Positions 27,216 through 35,146 of a stretch of 64,000 nucleotides of DNA are shown in pieces (position 1 is the first letter of the stretch; each line of letters opens with the position of its first letter). The translations under genes and the position numbers were made by a program. Under the pieces are notes generated by a model that made no database searches, had not been told where the DNA came from, and worked only from the letters and a program-made list of their open reading frames with translations. Source of the stretch: Paenibacillus pasadenensis (GTDB lineage: Bacteria; Bacillota; Bacilli; Paenibacillales; Paenibacillaceae); NCBI RefSeq assembly GCF_023715725.1, contig NZ_JAMBOT010000007.1:62001-126000 (forward strand), written 5' to 3'.

Positions 27216-28850
27216 TTATTCACCGATTTTATCCACATTATCCACAGTTTCATCTACATTTTTATTCACATGGCTGCCGAGAATCGCTGCATTGCAAGCA
27301 GCGACATACGCCTCTGCGGCAGCAAGCACGATATCCGCATGGATAGACGTGCCGCGATACCGCTCGCCGTTCATCAGGACGGAGACGACCGCTTCGCCAT
27401 GCGCATTCTCGCCTGTGGACAATGAGTGCAGCTCCAAGTCCTCCAGCTCTGACGCATGCGGAATTCCTTGTCGAATGCAGCTGACAACTGCCTCTAACGG
27501 CCCGTCTCCCTCGGCAGTGAATACTGCCTCTTTGCCGGAGGAATCGCGCAATGCGACGGTTGCCTTCCGCACGCTGCAACTGCCAGCCAGCACCTGCAAA
27601 TCGGTCAGCACATAAGGATCGGGCTGCGTGTCCGTTTGTTCGCCGGCGATGCGGATCAGCTGCTCGTCGGTGACGATTTTCTGCGCGTCAGCCTTCTCCT
27701 TAAACGCGGCATAAACAGCATCCAATTGGGCGTTATCCAGCTCAATGCCGAATTCCGACAGACGGTGCTTGATCGCATGACGCCCTGAATGTTTGCCGAG
27801 CACGATCATGCTCCGTGGAATGCCCATCGCTTCCGGGTCCATAATTTCATAAGTGCTGCGGTTTTTGAGCAGCCCGTCTTGATGAATCCCGGATTCATGC
27901 TGGAAAGCATTACGTCCGACGATCGGTTTATTAAAGGCGATTGGAAAATGCATCATTCGGCTGACCAACCGCGACGTTTCAAAAATCTCTTTCTGGCGGA
28001 TTCCCGTCTGGACGCCGATTACCGATGCCCGCGTGTCCAAAATCATCGCCAGCTCCTCCAGCGAACAGTTGCCCGCGCGCTCGCCGATGCCGTTGACCGT
28101 TACCTCGACCTGTGAAGCTCCGGCTCGTACCGCTGCCAGGCTGTTCGCCGCCGCCATTCCAAGATCGTCGTGGCAATGAGCGCTGTATCTTACGGTCTCC
28201 CCGCCTCTTGCTCCACGGCGGACGGAGGTGAACATATGCGTAATTTCTTCGGGCAGCGCGTATCCGAGCGTATCCGGCAAATTAATGATCGTTGCTCCTT
28301 CGGCAATCGCCGCCTCCGTAAGCTCCGTCAGAAAATCCAAATCAGCGCGGGTAGCGTCCATAGCCGAGAACTCAATCTCCTCGACAAACTGTTTGCCATA
28401 GGCGATAACCTCTCTGGCGCGAGCGACCACTTCAGCCCGGCTCATTCGCAGCTGATACTGCAGATGAATGTCCGATGCGCTGATGAAAATATGCAGCCGC
28501 CGCTTCGCCGCATCCTGTGTCGCTTTCACGGCAGCGTCGATATCCCCTGTAACGGCTCGGGCGAAACCAGCGATTTCTACCGTCTGGAGCTCACGGGAAA
28601 TGCGTTCAATTGCAGCGAATTCGCCCGGACTGGATACGGCAAAACCCGGTTCAATGACGTCAACTCCAAGCCGGGCCAGCTGTCTGGCGATGATGATTTT
28701 GCGTTCTGGCGCAATTGCCGCCCCCGGCGATTGCTCTCCATCGCGCAGCGTCGTATCGAAAATTTGAATTTTGCGTGCGCCGGCTGCTGGCGAGCCGTTC
28801 GGTTGTGATGCTGTGTTGATGTCCATTTGGTTTTGGTCCGTTTTGCTCAT
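27216..28850 (-). CDS. leuA: 2-isopropylmalate synthase
   Basis: 544 residues from the ATG at 28850 (GGAGGG ahead); the frame continues upstream only into the leader. First step of leucine synthesis: acetyl-CoA plus 2-ketoisovalerate. Catalytic domain with IFDTTLRDGEQSPG, the metal site SAHCHDDLGMAAANS, NGIGERAGN and HESGIHQDG. The C-terminal regulatory domain (about 400-540) that binds leucine is complete. No other leu or ilv gene is adjacent. Expression is set by two T-box leaders in series and by leucine feedback on the enzyme (family knowledge). Confidence 0.97.
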   Translation of the reverse strand: MSKTDQNQMDINTASQPNGSPAAGARKIQIFDTTLRDGEQSPGAAIAPERKIIIARQLARLGVDVIEPGFAVSSPGEFAAIERISRELQTVEIAGFARAVTGDIDAAVKATQDAAKRRLHIFISASDIHLQYQLRMSRAEVVARAREVIAYGKQFVEEIEFSAMDATRADLDFLTELTEAAIAEGATIINLPDTLGYALPEEITHMFTSVRRGARGGETVRYSAHCHDDLGMAAANSLAAVRAGASQVEVTVNGIGERAGNCSLEELAMILDTRASVIGVQTGIRQKEIFETSRLVSRMMHFPIAFNKPIVGRNAFQHESGIHQDGLLKNRSTYEIMDPEAMGIPRSMIVLGKHSGRHAIKHRLSEFGIELDNAQLDAVYAAFKEKADAQKIVTDEQLIRIAGEQTDTQPDPYVLTDLQVLAGSCSVRKATVALRDSSGKEAVFTAEGDGPLEAVVSCIRQGIPHASELEDLELHSLSTGENAHGEAVVSVLMNGERYRGTSIHADIVLAAAEAYVAACNAAILGSHVNKNVDETVDNVDKIGE

Positions 28851-28895
28851 AGTATTCCCTCCATTAAATTCGGTTTTTATTAAGCTTATTGGCAC

Positions 28896-29280
28896 AAAAA
28901 AACCTGCCGTCTCACGCAAAGGTTTCCCTTTGCAAGAGACGACAGGCTGAAAGCCTTGCCGCGGTACCACTCTTGTTGCCCGCCCTTGCAATGGATTCCG
29001 GGGATAAAGTGAAGGCATCCTTTACCCAGGAATCCGCTCCAAGACGGACCCGCTCTGCTCCCCCCGCTATCAGCTGCCCTTTTTAGGACAGACCACAGCA
29101 AGGCGAAGTCCCGATGACGGAGGACAACCGTAACGAAGTATTCGCAGACTAACTCTGCTTTCCACCGTTCCGCTCCCAGGCGAGTTACAGTTCGTCCTTG
29201 GCTGCGTCGCACCACCCCGCAGCTCTCTGCATGACCGGACGGAGCTGTTGCTCCTGTTCTCAGCGTTTCATCTATTAGAC
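28896..29280 (-). promoter_or_regulatory. T-box riboswitch 2 (proximal to leuA)
   Basis: Minus-strand RNA with AGAGAGC and the apical GGTGCGA of stem I (29205-29228), the T-box sequence AACAAGAGTGGTACCGCG (28960-28977) and a long terminator stem (28903-28947) with seven T. Uncharged tRNA should pair with UGGU and block the terminator. The terminator is nearly the same as that of the distal T-box. I could not assign the specifier codon by eye; leucine is expected from the gene served. Its 5' specifier side lacks a clear AGUA motif. Confidence 0.9.
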
Positions 29281-29398
29281 CCGACGGCAGTGGCAGTCGG
29301 GCAAATGAATCGGCAAATGGCGACGTCTCGCCCCAGCGGTTGGTATGATGCATGCCTGGTTCAGCCAGAGATTGGTTTCCGCAACAACTCAGCTGCGC

Positions 29399-29790
29399 AA
29401 AAAAAGCCTGCCGTCTCACGCAAAGGTTTCCCTCTGCAAGAGACGACAGGCTGTGCCCGCGCGGTACCACTCTTGTTGGCGTTCTGCGAAGAAGCGCCCT
29501 CTTAGCCGCAGCTGATGTTCAAAGTCCGGACTGTGAACATCAGCTGCGTGGCCGTAACGGGGCCGTCCGTACCGCCCTGACGTCTTATCCGCTGCCGCTT
29601 TCAGCCTTCGAGGCCGGTGCGCGTGCAACCCAATATGACGATTCAGGCGATCCGCTCCCAGGTGAGCTTCGGTTGTCCTTCGGCTGCGTCGCACCTTCCC
29701 GCAGCTCTCTGATTCGGCCCCTCAGGAGCCATTGACCCGGACTTAATCCTACTGTTCCTGTTCTGCGCGTTTAAGCATGATCGATTCCAT
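29399..29790 (-). promoter_or_regulatory. T-box riboswitch 1 (distal, next to the promoter)
   Basis: Minus-strand RNA with AGTA (5' specifier side), AGAGAGC (29704-29710), the apical GGTGCGA, the T-box AACAAGAGTGGTACCGCG (29460-29477) and a terminator (29399-29452) with seven T. It is followed on the same transcript by the second T-box, so leuA mRNA must pass two tRNA-controlled terminators. A candidate specifier position reads CTGA-ATC, which would be isoleucine; this reading is weak. About 65 bases of stem I are shared with T-box 2, pointing to a duplication. Confidence 0.9.
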
Positions 29791-29805
29791 CCAACTGTTG
29801 AAACG

Positions 29806-29835
29806 ACTATACGCCAGCCTCCTGCAGCATGTCAA
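29806..29835 (-). promoter_or_regulatory. leuA leader promoter
   Basis: On the minus strand TTGACA, an 18-base spacer, TATAGT, just ahead of the distal T-box. Confidence 0.75.
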
Positions 29836-29975
29836 GCCTGCTTTGCTGCTGCCAAAGATGACCATACGTCAACGATATGGTAGAATAAGTGATTCATAGG
29901 AAACGGACGCAACTTATTCCATTCCTATATCGTCTAAGCTAGAGCGCAAGACCGCATGAGAGGTGATTTTTCAAC

Positions 29976-30404
29976 ATGAATACTGAAACCCGCGCTGTTC
30001 ATCCGGCATCATCGGATGCGTCTGTCCCCCGCCGCACCGCCAAACGTTCTCCACTGCCGTTTCTTATCGCCTGGATCGTTATTATTGCTGCCGGAGTTTC
30101 CGGAGCCTGGTTATATACGCAGCATCTTCAAAAGCAGCTAACGCAGCAAATTCAGCAGCAAACGAACCAGCAGATCGCGCAGATGCAGTCCGAATACAAC
30201 GCCCGTTTGGAAAAGCTGGAAAGCACTTACGCCAGCGATATGGCTGCGCTGCAAAGCAAGGTCAACAGCCTTAATGAGCTGCTCGCCTTCAACCGCGACA
30301 ATGCCAGCAGCAAAACAGACAACAGCAATCAGCTGTTCACGCAGCTGAATGAGGTACAGAAGCAGCTCAACGAGCTGAAAAAAAATATGGAAGTGCTTAA
30401 ATGA
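29976..30404 (+). CDS. Membrane-anchored coiled-coil protein
   Basis: 142 residues. A basic cytosolic N terminus (about 1-26), one membrane helix (PFLIAWIVIIAAGVSGAWLY, 28-47), then an external Gln-rich coiled coil (HLQKQLTQQIQQQTNQQIAQ and onward) to the C terminus. AGAGGTG precedes the ATG. It overlaps the next gene by four bases (ATGA), so the two products probably work together at the membrane, for example as an anchor or spacer for the phosphodiester glycosidase. No enzymatic motif. Confidence 0.65.
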   Translation: MNTETRAVHPASSDASVPRRTAKRSPLPFLIAWIVIIAAGVSGAWLYTQHLQKQLTQQIQQQTNQQIAQMQSEYNARLEKLESTYASDMAALQSKVNSLNELLAFNRDNASSKTDNSNQLFTQLNEVQKQLNELKKNMEVLK

Positions 30405-31564
30405 ACCAGCACTCCATTCCCGTATCTGCAGGCGTATCAAGCGACGACAAACCGGCAAACCACGGACAAATTCGGCGCTATCGGCTTCCGCTCGATGTCC
30501 GGGTCCTCAATCGATGGATGCTGATGGCGACCGCTCCGTTTCTCGGCGCTCTTATTTTTTTAGGATTAAACTCGCCTGAAGTCCGGCTGCCCGGCGCAGC
30601 CACCGGCGTTCCCGTAACAGCCGCCGCTAGCGAGTCCGTGTCGAATACAGCCGTAATCGGCGGCTCGCTTGACCAAGCGGCTGTTGTCGCGGGCCAGACG
30701 GCCGATTCCATCAAACGCGGGGCTGAACTTTACCGCCAAACGGGCCAGCGCATGAACGCAATCGTTCAGACGGCCCGGGAGCAGAGCCAGAGGCCGCTTA
30801 TGGTTTACGACCGCCGCATCATGCAGCCGCTTGGAAGCCCTTCAAGGACGATTCAGACGGATCGGCTGACAGCCCAGCTGTTTCCGGTTAAAGCCCAGAA
30901 TTTTAACGCCTATGCGCTAAAAATCCGGCTGAAAGACAAAAACGCGATGAAGCTTGTGCTCGGTAAAGACAAGCCCGGAAGGGCTGAGACGACGCTCGCC
31001 GCCGTCAATCGGTATAAAGCCGTTATCGGGATCAACGGAGGCGGTTATGCGGACGACGGACGCGGCGGACGCTACCCGCTCAGCACGACCGTTGTAGACG
31101 GAGAGTATGTGAACGGCTTTGAGCCTTCGTATAAGGATCTCTTTTTTGTCGGGCTCAACCCGGAAGGGAAGCTGATCGGCGGAAAATACAGAAGCCGTGA
31201 ACAGCTGGAACGGGAGCAGCCGCAATTCGGCGTTTCCTTCGTCCCTGTTCTGATGAATGACGGAATAGCGCAGCCGATTCCTCCCAAATGGCAGCTGAGT
31301 CCGGCCCGCGCTCCGCGAACCGTCCTCGCCAATTATAAGGACGACCAGCTGCTCTTCCTTATCGCCGACGGTTATGACGAAAAAGGCAGCTCTGGAGCTA
31401 CGCTGTCGGAAATGCAGATTTTGCTGTCCCGCTTCAAGGTTGTTGACGCCTACAATCTCGATGGAGGAGGCTCCTCGTCGCTCATTTTTGACGGCCGGGT
31501 CGTAAATAAACCTTCGGACAAACGGCTGCGGCCGGTTGCGACGAATTTCCTGTTCTTCTCTTGA
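30401..31564 (+). CDS. Phosphodiester glycosidase-family protein (NAGPA domain)
   Basis: 387 residues. A membrane helix (about 40-58) anchors a long linker and a C-terminal NAGPA domain with VIGINGGGYADDGRGGRYP, FFVGLNPEGKL, DDQLLFLIADGY and the signature YNLDGGGSSSLIFDGRVVN. Established: the family hydrolyses sugar-phosphodiester bonds, as in the mannose-6-phosphate uncovering enzyme, and bacterial members are tied to exopolysaccharide or wall glycopolymers. Substrate unknown. Translationally coupled to the coiled-coil protein. Confidence 0.85.
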   Translation: MNQHSIPVSAGVSSDDKPANHGQIRRYRLPLDVRVLNRWMLMATAPFLGALIFLGLNSPEVRLPGAATGVPVTAAASESVSNTAVIGGSLDQAAVVAGQTADSIKRGAELYRQTGQRMNAIVQTAREQSQRPLMVYDRRIMQPLGSPSRTIQTDRLTAQLFPVKAQNFNAYALKIRLKDKNAMKLVLGKDKPGRAETTLAAVNRYKAVIGINGGGYADDGRGGRYPLSTTVVDGEYVNGFEPSYKDLFFVGLNPEGKLIGGKYRSREQLEREQPQFGVSFVPVLMNDGIAQPIPPKWQLSPARAPRTVLANYKDDQLLFLIADGYDEKGSSGATLSEMQILLSRFKVVDAYNLDGGGSSSLIFDGRVVNKPSDKRLRPVATNFLFFS

Positions 31565-31639
31565 GGCTTAAAAGTCCGATCATACAACTTGCACCGAGGC
31601 CGCTGCTGCAAAGAGTAAAAAAAGTTCCGCTGCCTTTTT

Positions 31640-31670
31640 AATCCTGACAACTAAGTTGTCAGGATTTTTA
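31640..31670 (+). terminator. Perfect 12-bp palindrome: terminator and possible operator
   Basis: Arms AATCCTGACAAC and GTTGTCAGGATT around TAA, then TTTTAG. It can end the NAGPA transcript. It is also 53 bases ahead of the WYL regulator gene, and its right arm supplies TTGTCA, a possible -35 box 17 bases before TAACAA, so it may double as an operator. Confidence 0.6.
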
Positions 31671-31723
31671 GTCTAGGATAACAAACAGATGACCCGCATT
31701 TCATTGACCGAGGAGGGATGCCC

Positions 31724-32638
31724 GTGAGACTGGATCGTTTGCTTGGGATGACATTGGAACTAATGGCCAAAAAGCGCGTAACGGCTGCGGAGCTAGCCGC
31801 CAAGTTCGAGGTTTCAATCCGCACCGTCTACCGTGATGTCGAGCTGATCAATCAGGCCGGTATCCCGGTCGCATCGTTTACTGGCGCGGACGGCGGATTC
31901 GAGTTGATGAACGGTTTTTTTCTGACGCGGCAGCACTTCTCTGTGGATGATTTGTCGGTGATCTATACGCTTTTAAAAGCGATGGAAGGAGCGATGGGAA
32001 GCGCCGTAACGCCCGCAATGCGGAAGCTGGCCAGCCTAAACCCAGGATTGGCGGACGCTGGAAGCAGCGAAGCCTTCATCCTGAATAGCAGCACATCGGA
32101 TGACGAGAGAGATATCGTTCAACAGCTTTTTCAGGCAGTCCGTCAATCCCGTGTCGTCGAGCTTGCCTACACAAGCGCATCCGGAACGAAGTCCGAGCGC
32201 AGCGTGGAGCCGCTGAATCTGTTGTGGGAAAAAGGCGTCTGGTACTTGGAAGGTTACTGCCGATCGCGCTTGGCGAAGCGATATTTCCGCGTATCGCGTA
32301 TCGCAAGGCTCGAGTTGTCCGAGGAAATTACTGTTGCCCGAAGTATTCCAAACGAGCCAGAACAGGAACAGGATGAAATTCTGGGAATTCACGCCCATCT
32401 TCGCTTCGACCTCTCGGTACGGATGCGCGTACTGGAGCAATTCCCGGGTCAATGCTTGTATCAAGACGATTGTATCGATGTGCATACAACCTTTTACAAG
32501 AAAGAGTACGCAACCTCGGTTATTGCCAGTTATGGAACGAACATCGAAATTCTATCGCCGCCTGAACTGCGGGAAGACGTCATCGCCCACATCGATGCCA
32601 TACGCCAACATTACGCGAAAAAACGAGGAGGAGCTTAA
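31724..32638 (+). CDS. WYL-domain transcriptional regulator (YafY type)
   Basis: About 304 residues from the GTG at 31724; GGAGGG lies eight bases ahead, while an ATG at 31718 directly abuts it. N-terminal HTH (RLDRLLGMTLELMAKKRVTAAELAAKFEVSIRTVYRDVELI; key part VSIRTVYRDVELI), middle region with GGFELMNGFFL, and a WYL domain (about 130-215, SGTKSERSVEPLNLLWEKGVWYL). Established: such proteins bind ligands or nucleic acid through WYL. The NAD(P)-binding gene follows two bases later and is the likely target. The upstream palindrome may be its operator. Confidence 0.88.
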   Translation: MRLDRLLGMTLELMAKKRVTAAELAAKFEVSIRTVYRDVELINQAGIPVASFTGADGGFELMNGFFLTRQHFSVDDLSVIYTLLKAMEGAMGSAVTPAMRKLASLNPGLADAGSSEAFILNSSTSDDERDIVQQLFQAVRQSRVVELAYTSASGTKSERSVEPLNLLWEKGVWYLEGYCRSRLAKRYFRVSRIARLELSEEITVARSIPNEPEQEQDEILGIHAHLRFDLSVRMRVLEQFPGQCLYQDDCIDVHTTFYKKEYATSVIASYGTNIEILSPPELREDVIAHIDAIRQHYAKKRGGA

Positions 32639-32640
32639 AC

Positions 32641-33471
32641 ATGTCGATTTTGGTAGCAGGAGCAACTGGAACGGTTGGACAGCATGTAACGGAATTGCTG
32701 CTGCAGCGGGGAATTTCCGTTAGGGCGCTTACGCGCAATCCGGAACGGGCAAAAGGCAGGCTGCCGGAAGGCGTAAAGATCGCGGCAGGCGATCTGATGA
32801 AACCTGAGACACTGGATGAAGCCCTGCAAGGGATTGAAGCCATGTTCCTGATTACTTCAAGCGACGAGCCGGATGCCGACCTGAACACGGACCCGCAAGT
32901 CATAGCGCTGGCAAAAGCAGCTGGCGTGAAGCGCGTTGTCGTCCTTGTCGGCTATGAGGAAGGTCCAGTTGAGGAAGCGCTGCGGGCCAGCGGCATGCAG
33001 TGGACGCTAATTAAGCCGGCCGAATTCATGGCCAATGTGCTGGCGGATTGGCGGCAAACGATCCGCGAGGAAGGCTTCGTACGGGAATTTTACGGGCAGG
33101 CGCTAAGCGCGCGCATACATGAAGGAGATATTGCCGCAGTCGCTTCCGAGGCGCTGCTAGAAGACGGCCACCATGAGCAAAGCTATTCGCTGACCGGACC
33201 TGAAGCGCTGACGCGCCGGGAAGCGGTGCTCGCGATTGCCGCTGCGATCGGCAAGGACATTGCATTCATCGAGCTGACCGAGGATGAGGCAAAACAGCAA
33301 TGGCGGGATCAGGGCTACGACGAGGCAAGCGTTGAGTTTTTCGTGCAGATGGCGAAAAATCCTCCGGAGGCCGGTTACACCGTGCTGCCGACCGTTGAGC
33401 AGGTACTCGGGCGGCCGGCTCGCTCGTTGGCCGAGTGGGCGGCCGAGCATAAACAAGCGTTTCTGACCTAA
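32641..33471 (+). CDS. NmrA-like NAD(P)-binding protein
   Basis: 276 residues, atypical short-chain dehydrogenase. Rossmann motif MSILVAGATGTVGQHVTELL (GATGTVG), then ALTRNPERAKG and LITSSDEPDADLN. It lacks the YxxxK pair in the normal place, as in NmrA/QorB-like redox sensors and quinone reductases. GAGGAGG overlaps the end of the WYL gene, so the two are translated together. Likely a regulator-controlled reductase or sensor. Confidence 0.82.
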   Translation: MSILVAGATGTVGQHVTELLLQRGISVRALTRNPERAKGRLPEGVKIAAGDLMKPETLDEALQGIEAMFLITSSDEPDADLNTDPQVIALAKAAGVKRVVVLVGYEEGPVEEALRASGMQWTLIKPAEFMANVLADWRQTIREEGFVREFYGQALSARIHEGDIAAVASEALLEDGHHEQSYSLTGPEALTRREAVLAIAAAIGKDIAFIELTEDEAKQQWRDQGYDEASVEFFVQMAKNPPEAGYTVLPTVEQVLGRPARSLAEWAAEHKQAFLT

Positions 33472-33474
33472 CAA

Positions 33475-33526
33475 AAACACCCGCAAGCGGCGATTCCACA
33501 AAAGGGAACGCGGCTTGCGGGTGTTT
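33475..33526. terminator. Bidirectional terminator between convergent units
   Basis: Long stem with arms AACACCCGCAAGC and GCTTGCGGGTGTT; T runs on both strands. It serves the NmrA-like gene (plus) and tsaD (minus). Confidence 0.88.
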
Positions 33527-33574
33527 TGCGCCATGCAGGGCGGCGGGGGATGCCATTTACTCGCCCATTCCAAC

Positions 33575-34630
33575 TCAGCTGCTCGCGGAAGGAATCGGCT
33601 TGACCGACCATGCTTCCAGCGACAGCCCTGGATCAGCCTTCAAGTCAAGCTCGTTGAACTGGCCGTTTTTCCACTTTAAATGCGCGGCTGCTCCAATCAT
33701 TGCAGCGTTGTCCGTACAAAGGGAATGCGGCGGAATAAGCAGCGGAAGCCCTGCCGTTTCACACAGCTCCGTCAGCCGCGCGCGCAAGCCGCGGTTAGCC
33801 GCCACCCCGCCGCATAACAGCAGCTGGCGAACGCCAAATTCCCGGGCAGCTCTCATCGCTTTGCCGGTGACAACGTCGATGACCGATTCCTGGAAACCGC
33901 GTGCGAGCGCCGGCACGTCGAGCGGTTGATTTTTCATATTGGATTGGTTAATTGCCGCGAGCACCGCCGACTTTAAACCGCTGAAGCTGAAATCGTACGA
34001 ATCCGGCTCCAGCCAGGAGCGCGGCAGCTCAATGACCGAATCCGCCTCGGCGGCAATCCGGTCCACATGCGGCCCCCCAGGGTAGGGGAAATGCAGCGCC
34101 CGGGCGACCTTGTCGTACGCTTCGCCAACCGCGTCATCCCTTGTGCGGCCAATGATGCGAAAGACGCCTTCCTCCTCCAGCAGCACCAGCTCCGTATGCC
34201 CTCCTGACACGACCAGGGCAAGGCAGGGATATTCCATCTTGTGAACGAGGGCATTGGCGTAAATATGGCCTGCGATATGATGCGTGCCAATGAGCGGCAC
34301 ATTCAGCGCCATTGCCAGGCTCATGCCGGAAACGATGCCGACAAGCAGCGCTCCGACGAGCCCCGGTCCTTGCGTTACCGCAACGGCCGACAGCTCGCGG
34401 GGCTGCACGCCAGCTTCTTGCAGCGCCTGCTCGATGATGAGCGTTATGACCTCCACATGTTTGCGCGAGGCAATCTCCGGCACAACGCCGCCGAACAGGC
34501 GATGCGTTTCAATTTGACTGGATACGATATTGCTCAAAATTTCCGTGCCGCCGCGGATAACCGCAGCGGATGTTTCGTCACAGCTCGTTTCGATGGCGAG
34601 TATTAGAGCTGTGTTCTCGTTAGCGTTCAT
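33575..34630 (-). CDS. tsaD: tRNA t6A synthase catalytic subunit TsaD
   Basis: 351 residues from the ATG at 34630, which overlaps the rimI stop (ATGA). Transfers threonylcarbamoyl to A37 of ANN-decoding tRNAs. ASKHA ATPase fold: LILAIETSCDETSAAVI, the metal-binding HxxxH in ASRKHVE and GTHHIAGHIYANAL, ALVVSGGHTELVLL, and CGGVAANRGLR near the end. Last gene of the tsaE-tsaB-rimI-tsaD operon. Slightly extended C terminus. Confidence 0.97.
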   Translation of the reverse strand: MNANENTALILAIETSCDETSAAVIRGGTEILSNIVSSQIETHRLFGGVVPEIASRKHVEVITLIIEQALQEAGVQPRELSAVAVTQGPGLVGALLVGIVSGMSLAMALNVPLIGTHHIAGHIYANALVHKMEYPCLALVVSGGHTELVLLEEEGVFRIIGRTRDDAVGEAYDKVARALHFPYPGGPHVDRIAAEADSVIELPRSWLEPDSYDFSFSGLKSAVLAAINQSNMKNQPLDVPALARGFQESVIDVVTGKAMRAAREFGVRQLLLCGGVAANRGLRARLTELCETAGLPLLIPPHSLCTDNAAMIGAAAHLKWKNGQFNELDLKADPGLSLEAWSVKPIPSASS

Positions 34631-35142
34631 TGCGCCCTTCCCTTCGCTTCGCCGCGGTCCAGCTCCGCCCACATGATGAGCGCATCCTCGTTGTTGTCCG
34701 AGTAGTATCCGGGGCGGATGCCAGAAGGCTCAAAGCCGAATTTGCGATAAAGCGACTGGGCCACCTCGTTGGTGACGCGCACCTCCAGCGTCATACGCGA
34801 CGCCCCCAGAAATGCGGCAAGCTTTTGCAGCTCAGAGAGCAGCCTCGCCCCCAGCTTCCGTCCCCGGAAGGAGCCGCTGACCGCGATATTGGTAACATGG
34901 GCCTCGTCCATGATGAGCCACATGCCGGCATAACCGATAATTTCTCCATTCAGCTGCATGACCATATATCGTGCAAAGTGATTATTCGTCAGCTCATTGA
35001 TAAAAGCGTCCGACGTCCAGGGAGAAGTGAAGGCCTCATGTTCAATGGCGATGATTGAAGGTATATCCTCCAGCTTCATGGAGCGGAACAGCAGGCCGCC
35101 GTCGTCCTCCGACCGCTCCTGCAAAGAGTCAAAGTCCGCCAT
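34627..35142 (-). CDS. rimI: Ribosomal protein S18 alanine N-acetyltransferase RimI
   Basis: 171 residues from the ATG at 35142 (GGGAGGCG ahead). GNAT fold: FRSMKLEDIPSIIAIEHEAFTSPW, EIIGYAGMWLIMDEAHVTNIAV, the acetyl-CoA loop FRGRKLGARLLSELQK and VRVTNEVAQSLYRKFGFE. It begins four bases ahead of where tsaB ends and overlaps tsaD, the standard order in Firmicutes. Confidence 0.94.
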   Translation of the reverse strand: MADFDSLQERSEDDGGLLFRSMKLEDIPSIIAIEHEAFTSPWTSDAFINELTNNHFARYMVMQLNGEIIGYAGMWLIMDEAHVTNIAVSGSFRGRKLGARLLSELQKLAAFLGASRMTLEVRVTNEVAQSLYRKFGFEPSGIRPGYYSDNNEDALIMWAELDRGEAKGRAQ

Positions 35143-35146
35143 CGTT

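Noticed and set aside
28896-29452. Inverted-repeat ends of an insertion sequence (two near-identical copies)
   Set aside because: The copies are in direct orientation and each is the terminator of a T-box; no transposase lies between them.
29352-29735. Plus-strand ORF of 127 codons upstream of leuA
   Set aside because: Lies wholly within the T-box leader, whose conserved RNA motifs explain the sequence on the other strand.
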